A DNA stretch of 64,000 bases, from NCBI GenBank assembly GCA_947095585.1, contig OX352761.1, forward strand, positions 56,404,432 through 56,468,431. Reading direction: 5' to 3'. Positions 1-8,915 of this stretch are shown here, in pieces (position 1 is the first letter of the stretch; each line of letters opens with the position of its first letter). Origin of the DNA: Nephrocerus scutellatus (taxonomy: Eukaryota; Arthropoda; Insecta; Diptera; Pipunculidae). The position numbers were made by a program, and so were the translations under genes. Under the pieces are notes generated by a model. The model did not search any database. It saw only the letters and a program-made list of their open reading frames with translations, and was not told the origin of the DNA.

Positions 1-37
1 AAAATACGTTCCCCTGGAGCTTTTGTGGGGCTCTTGT

Positions 38-900
38 TTACTCCTTGAGGGGTCTGGGTTGCCCGTTGTTTGGTAGTGCCTGGGCGATGTTTGGGATTGG
101 GAATCGGATATGGGGTATTCGGTCCTGCCTGGATATATCGATGAAACTTGCTATCAGGGCGGCCAGTTTCACTCGTTTATGTCCGACTTCCTTTACGTTG
201 AACCATATTTTTGGTCCTGCCGTTGTTTCAATGAGCCGCGGGGGATCTTGGAGGATGTGTTCCGCGTAGTGGAGGACAAACAAACCACAGTCGGTCGTGT
301 TGCTTTGGCGTGAGGCTAGTACCTTTCGTTCCGGTAGGTTTTCCGGCGTAAATCTTCTCTTTGGGCGTTCTCCGTTACCTCTTGAATGTTCCTCCGAGTT
401 TAGGTACGCCCGAATGACCTCGCAGGCGTAGTTGGTTGCTGGACGTGGGAGCGAGTCGATAGTGGGGATGTCTCCACGTGGCCCGTCGGAGTTGTCATTT
501 TGGTTCAACCTTACCAAGATCAGGAACCAGTGTTCGCCATGATGACCTGGGATTATGAGGTAGGTTTTAGTAGTGACGTCCTTTCCCATGGTCCACCGGC
601 AAATGGCAGCATATCATCGGCCTTCCAACTCCTCTGGCGTATCGGCTTCTCGTTTCTGGATGCTGATTAATTTTTCTAGGAAAAAGGTATTGAAGATATG
701 CACCTCCTTTTGTCTTGCTTCTGATATTTTATTTCTCTCCATCCATTTGAAATAGACTTCGATAAGGCGGTCGTTGAGGAACCGTCCGCTTCCGATTCGT
801 TGGTAGTCTTTGATGGTGATGCTGATGCCTCCTGCCCCCCGGGGAATTTGGCGTAGGAAATCTTCTGGGACCGTGTCTTCTCCCTTGTCGCTGGACAGTA
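38..900 (-). pseudogene. ORF3: Ulp1/SENP-like (C48) cysteine protease of LTR element copy 1
   Basis: The family cleaves SUMO or related ubiquitin-like modifiers from proteins. The longest open piece is 38-589. It holds the whole catalytic set in Ulp1 order: His in GEHWFLILV, Asp in IDSLPRP, then Gln and Cys in RQSNTTDCGLFVLHY. The N-terminal part of the domain lies in another frame at about 690-900 and reads GRFLNDRLIEVYFKW, matching GKFLNDAIIDFYLRW in the ORF at 53802. A frameshift near the T-rich run at about 690 and a stop at 614-616 separate the two parts. The ORF lies directly downstream of integrase, where env would be in an endogenous retrovirus. No signal peptide or membrane segment is visible. 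The protein is broken here, but its catalytic residues are intact. Confidence 0.82.
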
Positions 901-1152
901 CAATGGTTTTCGTGGTTTGGAGTCGCCGAGTTTTACTCTGTGTTGTTTGGTGTGATCGATCTTCGTAGGCCTCTTGACTCGGATCACCCCTGTCTTCGGG
1001 TTACATTCAACCTCCGTCTGATTGTTCACTACCGCTGGTATTTTTTTTAGTTGCCCCAACATCACTAACTTAGTTCTAAAATTTTGTTTGGTTTTCTTAA
1101 ATTTTTCCTCCATTGTTTTTGTCAGTGGGGATGGGTGTCGACGATTGATCAT
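676..1152 (-). pseudogene. Basic N-terminal part of ORF3, upstream of the Ulp1 domain
   Basis: A 158-codon open frame, rich in Lys, Arg and Ser, lies between integrase and the Ulp1-like domain. Its first half (VMLGQLKKIPAVVNNQ and nearby) resembles nothing I know. From about codon 85 the homology to the second element's ORF3 switches to the +1 frame, where VPEDFLRQIPRG leads into the Ulp1 domain. The end of this open frame is therefore probably out-of-frame sequence. I infer that the first 80 or so codons are the N-terminus of ORF3, followed by a frameshift. The corresponding N-terminus in the second element is shorter and not obviously similar. Confidence 0.45.
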
Positions 1153-1312
1153 TTCTTGTGTTTTGTCCTTCTATTTATATCATGTGCTGGTGGTACAAAA
1201 TTAAATCTAGAAAATATAATTTTTTTATATCTATTTATTCGGGTGTGTGAAAATTTTTGAATTTTTTTTTCTTTTGTGGCCGCTGGGTCATGATTGGGTT
1301 TTAGATTTTTTT

Positions 1313-2320
1313 TTAGATGCGGGGCCATTGGGGCACTAGGCCAAGAGACTTCATTGGTCCTGTCTTGCCTTGGGTCCTTCGATACGGCACCCTCGGGTTG
1401 GGGGTGGGTGCTTGGCTTGGTATCTGTGTTCTTCTTGTGGCATATGGGTTTTCCTGTCTGGTAGTGGGTCTGGGTCGGGACCCCGAGATTTGGAGGGTCC
1501 TATGGGCGCTGTTCGTCTCTTTGGGAGCCGGTGGAGAGCCTTGCTGTGTCCTGGTTGTGATAGTGCTTTCTTGCAGGGTTATAGTTTTCGGGTTGAAGAT
1601 TTTAAGATCACTAATGTGCGCGGTACGGTCCTTAAGACTCCCGTGTTGACGAACCTTGACTATCACAGGGGATATGAATCCGGTGACTTCGTAGGGGCTA
1701 TCATACCTGGGGGCTAGCTTTGCGGCGAAGTTGTCAGCGGCTTTAGGCAAGTGATGCTGTCTTATGAGCACGGCTTGACCAACCGTAGGCTTCCATGGTC
1801 TTCTGCGAAGATTATAGTATCTGGACTGGTTTTGGGCCGCTTGTTCGAGTCTTTGGCGTCTTGTGGTGACTGCTCGATGCTCCCGGTTCCTGTTATCTTT
1901 TCGTCGAAAAGAGTTTTCGGTAGCCGGGGTTCCCAGCCTTGGACAAGAAATGCGGGGGAGAAACCTGTTGATTCTGCCCCGCTTATGTTTAGAGCTAGAG
2001 AGATCTCGGGGAGGAACTCGTCCCATCTTTTATGCTGTTCTACTACGAATTGGGCTACCATCGTTTTGATGGTACGGTTCGCTCGTTCTGTGGGGTTCTC
2101 CTGTGGTATGTATGGGGCGGGATATTGGTGCTTTACTCCCAGCTGCTGTAGATACTTGCGGAACAGTTGCGGCTCGTGAACTGCACCCCCTTGTCGGTGA
2201 CCAGAATCTTCGGTACATCGTATCTGGCAAGGATCATTTCGCCAAACGCTCGCCGGAGGGCTTCTGCCATCGGAGGGGTACGATCTCTACCCATTTTGAA
2301 AATTTGTCAAACAGTACTAG
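1313..2320 (-). pseudogene. Integrase C-terminal half of LTR element copy 1
   Basis: Continuation of the pol integrase after the LINE insertion. In order it shows VLFDKFSKWVEIVPLR, the second catalytic Asp in LVTDKGVQFTS, and the catalytic Glu in PQENPTERANRTIK. The GPY/F-type C-terminal module follows, with APRYDSPYEV and DRTAHISDLKIF. The frame changes at least twice (open pieces at 2030-2230, 1762-2061 and 1313-2026), so no continuous integrase can be made. The catalytic Glu is preserved here but replaced by Lys in the second element. Confidence 0.85.
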
Positions 2321-2329
2321 TATTACTAT
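2321..2329. repeat. Left target-site duplication of the LINE (TATTACTAT)
   Basis: The nine bases TATTACTAT here recur at 6058-6066. Removing the DNA between them restores a continuous integrase reading (HGN, then IVILVLFDKF on the minus strand). This identifies a target-site duplication and fixes the insertion at 2330-6057. Confidence 0.85.
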
Positions 2330-2684
2330 TTTTTTTTTTTTTTTTTTTTTTATATAGAGACTTATTGCCAAGGGATGACTCCCTGAATGACTTACGTCAC
2401 GGCAATAAGTTGGGCTAAGCCCTTTATTAAATTCAAAATAAAATAAAAATCGAAAGAATGTGATTTACAATATATCACATTCCTCACGTTTGTACCCGGT
2501 TTCAATTTATTTTCTCAGAATTCTCCCTGATTCATTGGAAAAGCAATACGAAAAACGAACACGAATTTAGAACGACGCGAGTCCAAATACTTTTATCAAT
2601 GAATCATGGTCAGGGAAAACTACAAAAAACCTTGACCAAGAAAATATTACAAATTATAAAAATAATTTAAAAAATACTGATAAA

Positions 2685-2732
<48 letters not shown>

Positions 2733-2755
2733 TTAAGAAACAACTTATGAATACT

Positions 2756-5647
2756 TTAACCATCATCCTTCAAGAACTTGTTAACGGCTAATTTGAACGC
2801 CTGCAGATTATAAGATTCTGGAAACACGGGTTCGACCAATTGATTCCACATCGAAGAGACTCTCGGAAAAAAGGAGGATTTAAAGTGTTGGGTTCTACAT
2901 GAAAACAGTTTTAAGGCAAATCTATGTTGATTGCACCTTAAACGAGTGTTTACGTTACTGAGAAAAGGCCCAGGAACTAGAGAACGGGTTTCTAAAGAAC
3001 ATTTACCGTTGTAAAATTTATAGAAAACAGATAAAGCTCCTACATTTCGTCTGTGCTCCAAAGTATCAAGAGACGAAGTAATGGTTACATCGTTTATCAA
3101 ACGGATAACTCTATTCTGAACACCATCAAGATGAACCAAATGCGATCTTGGAGCACCACCCCACACATATGAATTAAATTCTAAAATTGGTCTAACATAA
3201 GATTTATATAATCTTAACACTTCAGAGGGAGTGAAGTAGAAGTTACAACGTCTTATGAAGCCTAAACATTGGCTAGCTCTTTTTGAAATTTCATAAATAT
3301 GTTCTTTCCAAGAAAGATCACTTGATACTTTTAAACCTAACAACTTAAGTGAATCAGATCTCGCAATAGAGGTACCATTAATAACAGGAGGAACATAATG
3401 TTGAGTTGTCTTCTGAGAAAAAAGGCAAGACTGGAATTTATTTGGGTTAAATTCTACTCTGTTAGAAATACCCCAATCAAGAATGATTTGAATATTAGAC
3501 AGAATAGTCAAATTCATTAATTCACGCGAACCATTCAAGCGAGAATTGCATTCTTTTTGATTGTCAAACTCAATGGAGGCCGATAGTGTTGTATCATCAG
3601 CAAATGAATGGATATCACAGGTTGTAGAAGACAATAGGTCGTTGATATATATCAAGAAGAGCGTGGGAGACAAGGATGATCCTTGAGGCACGCCAGCATT
3701 GATCCCATGTGAATCGGAAGATATACCATTTAATACAACTTTTATTTTACGGTTCCATAAATAATTCTCAATCCATGTAATGAGAGAGGAGTGTAAATTC
3801 AGCGCACGAATCTTATTAATAAGACAATCATGCCATACTCTATCAAAAGCTTTAGCAATATCTAAGGAAACAACGCTTGATTCACCTAGGTTTTCAATGC
3901 TTCGCTCCAAACAATGAGTCATGCACGTCATTAGTTCGCCTGAAGATCGATTTTTACGAAATCCATACTGAACATCGGATAAAAGAACATTCGAATCCAG
4001 ATAGTTCATTAGTCTGAAATTAACGATAGATTCCATTACCTTCGATAGAACCGACAACAAAGCAATAGGTCGGTAGTTCGTAGGTGCCGATTTATCACCT
4101 TTTTTCGGAACGGGTTGAATATTTGCTATTTTCCAAAATGATGGAAAAACACCTGTCTTCATTGAGAGATGAAACAATTTGCTAAGCGGTTTTGCCAAAG
4201 TATGATGACAACTTTTCAATACTAATGGCGGAATACCGTCGGGGCCAGTCGCTTTATTGGGGTCAAGTTCTTTCAGAATCTTTGAAACAACCCGTTTCCG
4301 AAAATAGATTTTAGACATACCTGGGCCTAGATTCGGGAGAATTGGGGGGCTTTGATTAGTTAAAGGAAGAGTAGACGCACCAGCGAAATGAGAAGCTAAG
4401 AGATTAGCTTTCTCAATATTAGTTCTATAATGAATACCATTATGAAATAAAGAAGGAATAGACGAAGTATTGTCTGCAAAGTTTCTTTTAACCAATGCAG
4501 CAAACGACCAAAAGCTTCGACTGTTTGAATCAGAATCCAATATTTTTCGCATGCTATCTCGAATCTTAAGGTCATATATTATTTTGGACCTTTTCAATAT
4601 AGCGTTTGATCTGTTTCTAGCTATTCGAAACTTTACAAGGTTTTCTTCAGAAGTGCAATTAACGTAGTCCAAATGGGCTGCTTTTTTACACGCGACTGCT
4701 GACCTGCAATGTTCGTTAAACCATTTATTTTTATGAGTATTTTTCTTTTTAAATGAAGAAGGAATGCAATTTTTCATTCCTAGCAAAATGGTTGACGTGA
4801 TAAGTTGTGATGCTTCATTAGCATTATTGCTGGAAAAACAGGTTGACCAATCAAATGAGCTATAAAATTGGTTCAGGAGCTCCCAGTTAGCATTTTTATA
4901 GTGCCAGAGTAGCCTTTTACTTGTAGTCTCTATAAGGGCTGGTGATATTGAAAATTTGGCAACTATCAAAGCATGGTCAGAAAGACCTAATGGAGCAGAT
5001 ACATCAATTGAATATTTATCAGGCATAGTTGTAAGAAATAAATCTAAAAGGTGAGGTGATTGACCAGTAGTATCGGGATACCTAGTTGGCTTATCAACGA
5101 GTTGGGTGAAAAGATTAACATTTGAAAATAGTTCTGCGGTTTCACCTGATCGATCTCTACCATTCGAATAGGTCAACCATGAATCATTGTGGACATTAAA
5201 ATCACCCAAGACTACCAATTCTGATGTTGGTGATGATTTGTAAATCTTGTCTATTGTGTCTGATAAGTAATTAAACTCAATATTAGTGTCATCAGGTGAC
5301 AAATTAGGACTACGATAAAGGGAACAAATAAATATCGAATGGTTTGAAATTACAATTTCAATCCATATCGTATTGAACATTGGATTACTGTTTGGAATAT
5401 TAAAATTAGGTACACTTAAACTGATGTCTTCTCGTATAAATAAAATAACCCCACGATGAGGAACCAAACAGTCGACACGAGAATACCCCTGACATTGAAA
5501 ATCATTTGGGGTACCCATATAAGAGGCCTGCGTTTCACATAAACTTAGAACCGCAGGTTTATTCGCGTCAAGATGTGCTACGATCGAATTGAAATTTCTT
5601 TTAATGCCGCGAATATTTGTGAAATGAATTTCAAAATAAGAGTTCAT
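2756..5647 (-). CDS. Endonuclease-reverse transcriptase ORF2, intact
   Basis: The frame opens at an ATG (MNSYFEIHFTNIRG) and runs 963 codons without a stop. An upstream in-frame TTG at 5677 is not needed. The N-terminal third is an APE-type endonuclease: NIRGIKRNFNS, the metal-binding Glu in LSLCETQ, GDFNVHND, and the final SDHALIV. The middle is the reverse transcriptase: ATGPDGIPPLVLK, PVPKKGDKSAPTNYRPIALL, the catalytic FADDTTLS, and GVPQGSSLSPTLFLIYIND. The C-terminal region has YVRPILEF and a basic tail ending KFLKDDG. It nicks target DNA and copies its RNA in place. This is the only long intact ORF in the window, so the copy is young or was recently mobile. Confidence 0.93.
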   Translation of the reverse strand: MNSYFEIHFTNIRGIKRNFNSIVAHLDANKPAVLSLCETQASYMGTPNDFQCQGYSRVDCLVPHRGVILFIREDISLSVPNFNIPNSNPMFNTIWIEIVISNHSIFICSLYRSPNLSPDDTNIEFNYLSDTIDKIYKSSPTSELVVLGDFNVHNDSWLTYSNGRDRSGETAELFSNVNLFTQLVDKPTRYPDTTGQSPHLLDLFLTTMPDKYSIDVSAPLGLSDHALIVAKFSISPALIETTSKRLLWHYKNANWELLNQFYSSFDWSTCFSSNNANEASQLITSTILLGMKNCIPSSFKKKNTHKNKWFNEHCRSAVACKKAAHLDYVNCTSEENLVKFRIARNRSNAILKRSKIIYDLKIRDSMRKILDSDSNSRSFWSFAALVKRNFADNTSSIPSLFHNGIHYRTNIEKANLLASHFAGASTLPLTNQSPPILPNLGPGMSKIYFRKRVVSKILKELDPNKATGPDGIPPLVLKSCHHTLAKPLSKLFHLSMKTGVFPSFWKIANIQPVPKKGDKSAPTNYRPIALLSVLSKVMESIVNFRLMNYLDSNVLLSDVQYGFRKNRSSGELMTCMTHCLERSIENLGESSVVSLDIAKAFDRVWHDCLINKIRALNLHSSLITWIENYLWNRKIKVVLNGISSDSHGINAGVPQGSSLSPTLFLIYINDLLSSTTCDIHSFADDTTLSASIEFDNQKECNSRLNGSRELMNLTILSNIQIILDWGISNRVEFNPNKFQSCLFSQKTTQHYVPPVINGTSIARSDSLKLLGLKVSSDLSWKEHIYEISKRASQCLGFIRRCNFYFTPSEVLRLYKSYVRPILEFNSYVWGGAPRSHLVHLDGVQNRVIRLINDVTITSSLDTLEHRRNVGALSVFYKFYNGKCSLETRSLVPGPFLSNVNTRLRCNQHRFALKLFSCRTQHFKSSFFPRVSSMWNQLVEPVFPESYNLQAFKLAVNKFLKDDG

Positions 5648-5738
5648 TTTACAAATTAAAAATACCGAACCCGTCAAGATGATGAAAATATACGTAAAAT
5701 AAGATAATAAAAAATATAATTCTACTTCTGAAAACTAT

Positions 5739-5993
5739 TCAAATAAAATAAAAACTTGAATAACAATACTTTTTAACGTAACTGCTTTTTTGTGTCTGAT
5801 TCTTTGGTAACGTTACGATATGATGTCTTTGTTTTGATGGTATTGCTATCAGCAGTATCCACGCTTGATGAACAATATTGGAAAACACCTGTAACCGCTT
5901 TTCGAGTTCAGCAATTTTTGTCGTTTGGATTTTATTTGACTTCTTTTGTTGATTCAGTGTGATGATCTTGTCGTTTAAATTATCCAACAGCAC
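5739..5993 (-). pseudogene. Possible remnant of LINE ORF1 or 5' leader
   Basis: An 84-codon frame just upstream of ORF2 in the LINE. Its first half (LNDKIITLNQQKKSNK, then AELEKRLQVF) is polar with heptad-like Leu/Ile spacing, as in a coiled coil. The second half is not recognisable. No zinc knuckles are seen. It may be the last piece of a 5'-truncated ORF1. Confidence 0.3.
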
Positions 5994-6057
5994 CAGACTC
6001 TGCGATTATTAATTGGCTATTGTTTCCGCTTTGGTAAATCTACTCCACTTTTATTGA

Positions 6058-6066
6058 TATTACTAT
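6058..6066. repeat. Right target-site duplication of the LINE (TATTACTAT)
   Basis: The second copy of the 9-bp sequence found at 2321-2329. It lies at the 5' end of the minus-strand LINE, next to the integrase coding sequence for FIGPLPRSTHGN. Confidence 0.85.
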
Positions 6067-8157
6067 GTTTCCGTGTGTTGACCTAGGGAGTGGTCCGATG
6101 AAGTCCGCACATATGATGCTCCATGGTTCTTTTGCTATTTGTGTTAACATTGTTCCGGCTGGTTTCTGCTGGCTAGGCTTGAATTTTTGTCAGGATTCGC
6201 AGTAACGTACGTATCGGCATATATCCCGGTACATGCCCGGCCAATAGTAGTGATTTATTATACGCGCTATTGTTTTCCGGATTCCCAGGTGACCGGCGGT
6301 GGGTTCGTCGTGATTTTCTTTTAGGACTCGTTCTCGGTGAGATTTTGGGACGCATAGTTTCCAAGGAGAAAAATCTTTGTGTGCCGTGTGTCTCGGTATT
6401 TTCCGATAGAGCTCACCATTTTCTATTATGAAATCCGGGAATTTTTCAGGTTTATCCTGGACCTCTGCTGTCTTCTTTTCCCACCAATTGCATACTTCCG
6501 TCTTTGTTTTGTCCACCAGCGTTGTACGAAGAGTCTCTCTTGGTTGGCGTGATAGGGCGTCGGCAACCACATTTAATTTACCTCGGCGGTACTGAATATC
6601 ATAGGTGTACGGTTGTAGTTCTAGGGCCCAACGAGCGACTCGTCCTGATGGGTTTTCAATCGAATTTAGCCATTTCAGTGCTAAGTGATCGGTGACTATG
6701 GTGAAGTGGTATCCTTCTAAGTATGGTCGCATCTTGCGAATACCCCACACGATGGTCAGGCATTCTTTCTCTGTAGGGGAATAATTGCACTCTGCTGGGT
6801 TCAGGTGGCGGCTGGCGTAGGCAATAACTTTCTCTTGGCCGTCGATGTCTTGTGTGAGGACCACCCCTAATCCGTAGTCGCTGGCATCAGTCTGCAGGAT
6901 GAACCTTCTTGCAAAGTCAGGACAGGCTAGAACGGGTGCTTTGGTGAGGCGATCCTTCAGTTGATCAAAAGCTGATTGTTGTGTTTCAGTCCATCTCCAA
7001 TGTTTCCCCTTTTTTAAGAGGCTGGTAAGAGGTTGGGCGACTTTGGCGAACACTGGGACAAATCTCCTGTACCATGACGCAGTACCCAGGCAGCGACGGA
7101 GGTCTCGCAATGTGGTGGGTGGCCGAAGTTCTTGGATGGCGGCGATTTTGTCTGGGTCGGTGTGAATCCCTTGCTCACTAACCACATGACCCAAATATTT
7201 GATTTCCTTCTGGAAGAATTTGCATTTTTCCGCATTGATTTTCAGGTTGGCTTTATGTAGTCGATGTAGTACCTCCTTTAGGTGTCTCATATGTTCTTCC
7301 AAGTTTTCTCCGGTCACCACGATATCATCGAGGTAGTCAAAACCATGGGGTTCCATCTCGGGGCCGATGACTTGGTCCAGAGCTCGCTGAAAGGTTGCGG
7401 GGGCCGAATGTAGGCCGAAAGGCATAACCCGCCACTGGAATAGTCCGCGCCCTGGAACTGTAAATGCGGTGTACTTCTTGCTATTATTTTCCATGGGGAT
7501 TTGCCAGTACCCGTTTTTGAGATCTAAACTGCTGATATACTTGGCATTCCTGAGGCGGTCGAGAATATGGTGGATCCGGGGGAGCGGATAGGCATCAGGG
7601 ATTGATTTTGCGTTTAGTTGTCGATAGTCTACACACAGTCTCCAAGTCCCGTTTTTCTTTTTGACCAGAAGGATTGGCGCTCTATATGGGCTACTTGATG
7701 GCTCAATGCAGCCCTTCTGAAGTATGTCATTAATTTCGTCGTTGATGATTTTCTGCATGGCAGGGTTCTTTGGGAAATACCTTTGTTTTATTGGGCGGTC
7801 GTCCTGTATCACTATCCGATGGGCGGTGATGTGTGATACCCCGTGCATGGTTTCAAATTTCTTCAGCTCCAATTCTAGGAAGGATTTTATTAGGTTTTCA
7901 TCGTCGGCTGGAGCTTCGTTTTGTACTGTGCGTACCTGGGGTTCTTCTGGTTTTGTGGGTGTTCTTAGTTGGCCGAGAGTTAGCTTGTGACCTCCCACAT
8001 AAATTTGCGCTCGCATATGGCTGAGGAAGCCCAGGCCTAGGATGACTTTGTTGACGGCTTCGGGGAGTATGAGCAGTTGTATCGCACAACTACTGTTTCC
8101 GAAGTGGATCTTCGTCTCGAATGTTTGTTTTACGTGTCTCTTGGTCCCATTTGGCAT
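6067..8157 (-). pseudogene. Pol of LTR element copy 1: protease tail, reverse transcriptase, RNase H, integrase zinc region
   Basis: Open from 8157 down to 6190 (655 codons), then continuing past one stop to the LINE. It starts with only the end of a retropepsin (VILGLGFLSHM). The DTG active site has been lost in a deletion that joins gag. The reverse transcriptase is well preserved: KKNGTWRLCVDYRQLN, DLKNGYWQIPM, FGLHSAPATFQRALD and the catalytic YLDDIVV. RNase H follows with LQTDASDYGLG, TEKECLTIVWG and VTDHLALKWL. The integrase zinc region is HYYWPGMYRDI, then CES and a TGA stop where the next residues should be. After the stop comes the first integrase Asp in CADFIGPLPRS. Confidence 0.92.
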
Positions 8158-8715
8158 TCGTACTGATGCCTGATCTCGGTGGAAGGAAGAACTTCAGGAA
8201 ATCGCTTTTGAATGATTCCCATCTCTGCCAAGAACTATTGTTGTTGCGATACCAGATAAGGGCTTTATCTTTGAGTAATTCGGGCATAGTTCTGGGCAAA
8301 AAATCTTTGCAGAGGCCGTAGACTTTCGATAATTCTTCGACGCGCTCCACAAAGGCCAGTGGGTCGTGGATCCCATCGAACTTCACCGACCATTTTCTGA
8401 CTTGGTCGATGACGGCAGGGTATGAAGGTCCAATGATTGGATGTGGTGCCGTAGGGGCAGCCGTACAGGTAGTGATGTGGTTGTTTGTGCTTTTGACGGG
8501 GAGTTTCCCAGCTGCCGTGATGGCTATTGCTGGGGGTGCGGGCGAAGTGCTCCTTGTGTGTAGGGTTTCTAGCGGAAGTAGTCGTTCTTCTACCTCGGGT
8601 TTGAGTTCTCCTTCGTTGAATAGATTTGCGAATCGTTTACGGAGTTCCTCCATTGTTCCCGTCTCATCGAACCCAAATTTTTTCGCGTATGAGACTAGGT
8701 CCTCTTTGGGCAGAG
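8090..8715 (-). pseudogene. Gag fragment of LTR element copy 1 (SAP-like N-terminus, capsid start)
   Basis: The N-terminus reads KEDLVSYAKKFGFDETGT, then MEELRKRFANL, which has the shape of a SAP DNA-binding helix pair. The same pattern opens gag of the second element. A Pro/Ala/Thr-rich linker follows, then capsid sequence (VRKWSVKFDGIHDPLAFVERVEEL and PRTMPELLKDKALIWY). The frame stops after FLKFFLPPR, where a deletion has fused it to the end of protease. That removes the rest of capsid, the zinc knuckles and the protease active site. A stop lies upstream of the SAP-like region, so the original start is also lost. Confidence 0.8.
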
Positions 8716-8896
8716 AATAAATTCAGGTGGTCTTCATTTTGGCAGCGTAGCAGTAGTGGTAACCGGTATTCCTCTGTGTTGAGATATGCTTTCTCTGACG
8801 TGATGATAGGTCTTCTGGGGTGGCGATAGTCGTAACGTTGTTGATATGGTTGGTTTGCTTTCTCTGGTGATGAGTATGGTTTTCTCTGATGATATA

Positions 8897-8914
8897 TTCC
8901 CTGCTCGGGCGCCA
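8897..8914 (-). promoter_or_regulatory. Primer-binding site, tRNA-Lys type, copy 1
   Basis: On the minus strand this reads TGGCGCCCGAGCAGGGAA, one base after the LTR end (TTACA). It matches the tRNA-Lys(UUU) primer site used by lentiviruses, with one A-to-G change that would still pair as G:U, and a final A in place of C. It fixes the LTR/leader boundary at 8915/8916. Confidence 0.8.
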
Positions 8915-8915
8915 C

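Larger units (their letters stand above)
2330..6057 (-). mobile_element. Jockey/CR1-group non-LTR retrotransposon inserted in integrase
   Basis: A 3.7-kb insertion bounded by a 9-bp duplication, with an A-rich 3' end (T run at 2330-2352 on the plus strand) and a second long A/T tract at 2690-2729 inside the 3' UTR. It carries a complete endonuclease-reverse transcriptase ORF and only a short remnant of whatever preceded it, so it is probably 5' truncated. Fragments of the same family occur at 27735-28130, 28413-29030, 32690-33460 and 36655-37390. Assignment to the CR1 side of the Jockey group is from the look of the C-terminal region and is tentative. Confidence 0.85.

Noticed and set aside
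1313..1717. Plus-strand open frames of 110 and 115 codons
   Set aside because: They are antisense to the integrase C-terminal module, whose minus-strand motifs (APRYDSPYEV) are clear.
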